Of a stretch of 64,000 nt of DNA, positions 59,171-64,000 are shown in pieces. The stretch comes from Desarmillaria ectypa (taxonomy: Eukaryota > Basidiomycota > Agaricomycetes > Agaricales > Physalacriaceae). The stretch spans positions 1,860,001 to 1,924,000 of the forward strand of contig JAUDYN010000010.1 of assembly GCA_030407005.1 (NCBI GenBank), given 5' to 3'. The stretch's first letter is position 1. The number at the start of each line of letters is the position of its first letter. The notes below the pieces were generated by a model. That model was not told where the DNA came from. It was given only the letters and a program-made list of their open reading frames with translations, and searched no databases. The translations under genes were made by a program, and so were the position numbers.

Positions 59171-60775
59171 TAGTACAAGGTATGAACATAAACTATAGTA
59201 CCATAGTCAGCAGATCAACTCAAGAAACAAGTAAAAGATATCCTTGAATTTCCTGTTGGGACTGATCAGTGCTAAAATAGCGCCTTAATAAATGGACACA
59301 GCTGAGCTCTCGCCTTATCAAAGCACGAGCCCCGGTTGACGTCGGTTATGCGGGGAAAATGCAAATAGAAGTAGAAGGTCGCATTAAGCTGCCGGCATCT
59401 TTATTAATCTCCTACAACCACCATCATCATGAAATTTGACACGTAATACAGCGATGGACATGCCTCCAGGCTGTTCTCTCGTTCTCTCGCCCCGTGTGCA
59501 ACATCGCAACGCCACATTTGTTGTTCCTCCCTTTCCTCGATGGTGTTGGCAAGGTAGAACATTCCTTCAACAGCTCTGCGTAGAATTATGGGTCCACAGA
59601 CGACCAGGAGCCCATGCTGGCGAAGCTTCCGATAACGTTTAGTCGACCATTGAGTATCATGGTGCGATAACTGCCTCGTTGTCTTGGTAAAACGCACTCA
59701 TGGTAATTTCAAGGCCAGACCTACCTTGTTGGCTGACAACATCTAGGCACCGCGATTCAATTTCACTTCATTTATAGTTTTATCTAGACCTTAGTAAAGG
59801 ATATCATATTTGAACAGCTGGGCCAATTGTCATTCTGTCACTTCGATCGACATTCAATATTCAATATTCAAGGAAGGGACGGGATTTATCGCCAAGTCCG
59901 GAATTCACGGTCGTACTTCATACACATGTCCGAGATGGGGTTCGTTTTCTTCATTCCGCTTCATACGGAATCTGACTTGACGAGCTTTCAGCACAAGCTC
60001 ATTGTTGCGGGAGGGCCGGGGGATTGTCAAGGATATAGAGAAAGATGGGTAATACCAACCAATACGTGTCTTTGTCCGGTTATGCGGGCAGGATCTAGTT
60101 ATAGCATAGTATCATCCTTGTTACCATGCGTTGGCCACCCTTTGTCAGCCCTAGAATATAAAGAGTTCTAGAACGAAGCCGACTTTCTCGCTGCCTCTAT
60201 CATGGCCAGCTTCATGGTAAGCTTCATGGAACATAACTCTTCACTGCTGCAAAAATAGTATTCCTAAGTCGCTAACACCCCAGATGCTTAACTTGGAGTT
60301 CTTGGAGCGACGTCGCGGCACGCGACCATGGACGGATTGTCAACCTTCTCGCAACAGGTTCCCTAAAAAGTCCAGGTGCTCGGAGGCTGGCACATTCATG
60401 TTATGCAGTGCTCTTCAGGCTCTGACGTCGAAGGATTTCCAGAGAGAGTATACCTGCCGCATATATGTGGGTCCAAGCGCCGATCTTGATATGAATGCGA
60501 GATTAACAGTTCCAAAGCAGACACGATACGCCAAAGGATTGTTTTCGTGACTGTATACTGCGCAGAAATACTACTTTCTTCCATCACAGAGATGGTACAT
60601 GCACTGTTGTTCTATTTTAAGAATTTCCTGGCCTGTTTTAGCTCCCAAAACAGTCGTCGAAAAGCCGTCGCCTAGTACAATGGCCATGACATCCTCGCCG
60701 ATGGCTGGCTTATTCCCTGATTATGACGAAGATTTCATTAGGTGGGTAGATTTCTTCACCAGTTATATGAACGCT

Positions 60776-61290
60776 TGTTATGGATATCGAGTATCCGTAA
60801 ACTCGGTGCATGAGTCAACGCATGCTTACACTCGGCCTTCTCGGTCCTAGCAGTGGCTCACACATAATTTTCTCTTACTTTCTCTATTGTTCTTGCTCAT
60901 ACTAGAATATAATAGAACATTGTGGAATATTCATGACTCGAGGCCTTTAGTATATAAATACCGTCTGTAACATTGTAAAAATAAAGCAATCAACTCATCT
61001 TCAACTCCACTTCATTGTGTGAACTAAGCATCTGATCGGTTACGCCTAGCATTTGTCTTCACATACAGCCCGTAATAGCTCCGCGCTTACTAGCTGCTTC
61101 CTACAGTAATTGCTTCGCGCTTACTGACCCCTTTAGCTCGCAAACTGGACCTCTCAGGTCTCCTCACAAACCCTTGCCGGAATCCATTCTATTCCCTAAC
61201 GACATACATCTTTATAACATATCCTACCTCGCTTCGATCGTCCCTTCTCCCCCCTCACTCTCATATCCCGATTTCGGCAGATTCCTAACA
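60776..61290 (+). mobile_element. Solo LTR with target duplication ACGCT
   Basis: This 515-base LTR begins TGTTATGG and ends CCTAACA, flanked by ACGCT at 60771-60775 and 61291-61295. The TATA box TAGTATATAAATACC lies near 60950. It is the same family as 38166-38817 (opposite orientation) but lacks four of the five AAGCGCTAGGCGTA repeats. It interrupts an open frame starting near 60679 (MAMTSSPMAGLFPDYDEDF), of unknown identity. Confidence 0.92.
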
Positions 61291-61861
61291 ACGCTAATCG
61301 AACTGTGTGCTAGTATTTTACCTGCTGGCCCATGCTGGCAGGAGAGAGAAGTATAACATTGGACAAAGAAACCAAAAAATGCTATTGTCATTGTTGGCTT
61401 CGATGTAAGACTGAATAGAGCAACATTCTTCCAACTGGTCGCAGTGATGTTGTGCGGTGCATAGAGTCATTTACCTTCCAAATTGGGTCTGGCGTGGAAT
61501 TTCAGAAAAAAAAACAAATAGAAATTGCGTAGCAGAACCCAGACAAATAAATGTCGTGTATACAAGGGGAGAAGATGATGCAGGTGTCCCGGCCATAAAC
61601 TTCCTCAAGTGCACTGGATAAAACGTGTCGAAATTTCACTCTTATCAAACTTTCAACTGTCTGGGGAAACATATTTTAACCCGATTCACTTGGACTTGTA
61701 ATGACTTCGAATTTATTTTAATAAGATTTCATAAAATAAGCTTTTGGCATTACCAGGGGAACAAGTGATCCAAGCAACTCTTCAGTACTGACCTCCATGT
61801 CGACGTCAATGTCGGCTCTTCTTCAGTTGTATTGTCCCAGCATGTGAGTTGTTATGACGCA

Positions 61862-64000
61862 TCGTCTCTCCAGGTGAATTTATATTCATGAGAAATCTTG
61901 TGGGGAAATACTCTCCAAAGAGGTCGGACCGGGCTTCCGAGCTTGAGAGCGAGTCGTATTTTACGCGCAGTCAACGCGTAGTTTCATATGGGCGTAATAC
62001 TATCCGGAAAATCGAGACAGGGCAAGGGAATACACACGCCGGTACTACCTAGGACTGTTGGGATTTGAGAGTTGAGCCGAGATGATGGCAATCCGGCATC
62101 ATGCTGAACTTGCTGATTAAGAGAGAAGTATTAGGAAAGCTGTAGAAGATTCGAGTAAATTAGCATTTAGTATATAAGTAGGTACAGTAGCGTACATCTG
62201 CATGCATTTTCAGAGCTCAGCCAAGCGCAATACTATTGGCCTGACACCGCGCATGTACTAACTGGGAACGAACTGATCTATTCATCCCCCGTTTTTCACA
62301 ACAAGGACACATTCACGCACAACATAAGGTACGTCATGATCCTTTGAAATGCACAAATGTCAAAAATATGCATCTTAATGCATACGACTACCACAAGTTA
62401 TTACCTCTCATCCAAAAGTTGCCTCTCTTTACTCAGATTCACTGCAGTCCCAACGTTTCAATCATGAATCCGTGATCGACGCAAGATCTACCATTGAATT
62501 TCATTACAAGTCCATTTCTTGCAAGTTTTATCCTCTCATTGCGACATAAATAAGTTGCATATACCCTTTTCTTTTCAAGAAAAACACTATTTCTCATTAT
62601 TTGGTTCAGGAGAATGGCAGTAGGAGTTCCTATTTTAGAACTTCCTCCTTCTTCCTAACTTCCTCTCGCAGCCCTGTCTTCTTTCATGTACCAAACAACC
62701 TGTTCATACTGCACTGAGCGATAGAGACCGCTTTCGATTCAGGCCGGCCTCTGTATGTCTTTCTCCCATATCTGACCAATGCCTTCCTTTCAGATCACTC
62801 ATCACTCTGGGTTGTGATGTACAAACGGGGAGCCGCTGGCCTCCTATTTGACTGGCTCCTTGCCATGAACTCTGGAATGAGATAATGTGTCAAGATGGGT
62901 AGTGAGTACTCCACATCGCTTGGATACAATATTGGCATTCTCACCGGTGTCGGCACATCACTAAGCATCAGGGACTTTTTTGGGTCCGATTTCTGCCCTC
63001 GCCCTCACCCTAGCGATGTACGCTTTGCAAAGCGTCACATCCTGAACATCGAGCGTGCTGATGATAGTGTGCTATGGTCAACTTCACCTGCCGGTATTCA
63101 AATGCACTGCAACGACTGGCCCTTAGGCAAGCCAAAAAAGGTTACTGATTAACTTCGAAAAAAACAAGAAACCTACGCATGCACACGATCGCGCCACCAT
63201 CCTGGTACTGATGTGACCTTTCTCCTATAGGCATTGATATTAAGAAAGCGACCCCGAATCATCCCCACCATCCCCCTACAGGGCAGACCACTTGAATGAA
63301 CGGATGACACGCATTTTCTAGGCATTGTCTTCTGTTATACCGCAATGGACATCTTCCGCTCGCACTCAATCCAACTCGCAAAGAAAGCCTTATGGGTCTG
63401 GTAATGTCACCTTTGCAATCAAACGTTACATAGACGAGATTCACTCGCGTACTTATATATCTGTTTATAGTGCCCATGTTGAATCCATCCTCACTTATGG
63501 TGCACAAATTTTCGTCGTCACTGGTGTCCTCTGTGTTAATTTGCTGAGTATTTGATGTATATGTAATTCACCTTCCCATCGCTGAGGCCATGAGGGAGTG
63601 ATCGTGACGGGGCTTGACCAAAGCGGCAGAGCATAGGGTAGGTTCAGTCCCGTGGCAGTTAGTCATCTTCCTCGTATCACTAACATCAATGAAGTTCACT
63701 TCGTAGATATCTAGCTGTAGTACGGTCGTCGTGACATTTCTTCTCAGGGGCAGCGATGACTAATAAAAACTACTTCCTTCCTCCTCCCTTCCTGATATCT
63801 GTACGATGTTCAAGATACCCGTCGAGTGTCTGGGTGGCTGCAATAAATGTGAAACATGTTTCTAAGTCTACTGCCATGATATCTTGGATGGATAATATAA
63901 GTATCCATTCATTGACTAAGCTACAAACTCGGATTGATATATTACAGAGGATGCATATGATATCATCTATAAATATCCATATTGATGTTTCTTCAATCAT
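61862..64000 (-). repeat. Right arm of inverted repeat 2
   Basis: Mirror of 56048-58187, cut by the window end. A TATA-like TAGTATATAAGTAG lies near 62168. The open frame 62895-63152 (MGSEYSTSLGYNIGI onward) is preceded by a possible intron acceptor near 62790 (CCTTTCAG). It may be an exon of an unknown gene present in both arms. Confidence 0.93.

Larger units (their letters stand above)
58188..61861. other. Spacer of inverted repeat 2, repeat mosaic
   Basis: This 3.67 kb spacer contains a possible decayed membrane-protein gene (58190-59170), a copy of the 47600-48190 module (59825-60400), the solo LTR at 60776-61290, and a stretch (61680-61861) homologous to the spacer of inverted repeat 1. 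It is clearly asymmetric, unlike a simple missed-adapter read artefact. Confidence 0.7.

Noticed and set aside
1..64000. tRNA genes, rRNA and telomere repeat arrays
   Set aside because: None could be supported by eye; no TTAGGG-type array or convincing cloverleaf was seen.

Overview
The window reads as nuclear DNA of a filamentous basidiomycete, most likely an agaricomycete. It holds secreted laccases split by about 20 introns of roughly 50 bases, Ty3/gypsy elements and a Plavaka-like DNA transposase of basidiomycete type, and transposon DNA from which CpG has decayed. I cannot name the species. No database search or alignment was run; identities and counts are by eye.

Layout. (1) 1-20553 is a giant inverted repeat. 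Arm 1-9940 and arm 10615-20553 mirror each other (position i pairs with 20554-i) around a 674-base spacer. Each arm carries a secreted Cu/Zn superoxide dismutase gene, a 205-residue Cys-rich orphan gene, an F-box-like pseudogene, a decayed LTR and a complete 21-exon laccase gene with a Phe-type T1 copper site. Each also carries a TATA-led unit that is more conserved than the laccase exons. (2) 20554-23650 is repeat-derived and includes one arm of a second, CpG-decayed inverted repeat. (3) 23656-41206 is a nest of LTR elements. An old CpG-free Ty3 element was hit by a minus-strand LTR of a second family. A younger plus-strand member of that family (30224-40103) then entered that LTR. A third family left a solo LTR inside the younger element's integrase. 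(4) 41207-46000 holds CpG-poor remnants: a minus-strand Gag-like ORF set and the 3' part of a Plavaka-like transposase. (5) 46220-47247 is the CpG-retaining partner of the repeat in (2), with a small two-exon ORF. (6) 49465-55520 is a diverged third copy of the laccase half of the palindrome arm, with a third laccase gene. (7) 56048-64000 is a second large palindrome, with arms of at least 2.1 kb around a 3.7 kb spacer that contains another solo LTR with a perfect target duplication.

Function. The host genes point to extracellular oxidative chemistry. Laccase oxidises phenolics using O2, and a secreted SOD removes superoxide and makes peroxide. Both genes are present twice through the palindrome, and laccase a third time. 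The rest is a record of fold-back duplication and nested retrotransposition, which may drive the copy number of the laccase/SOD cluster.
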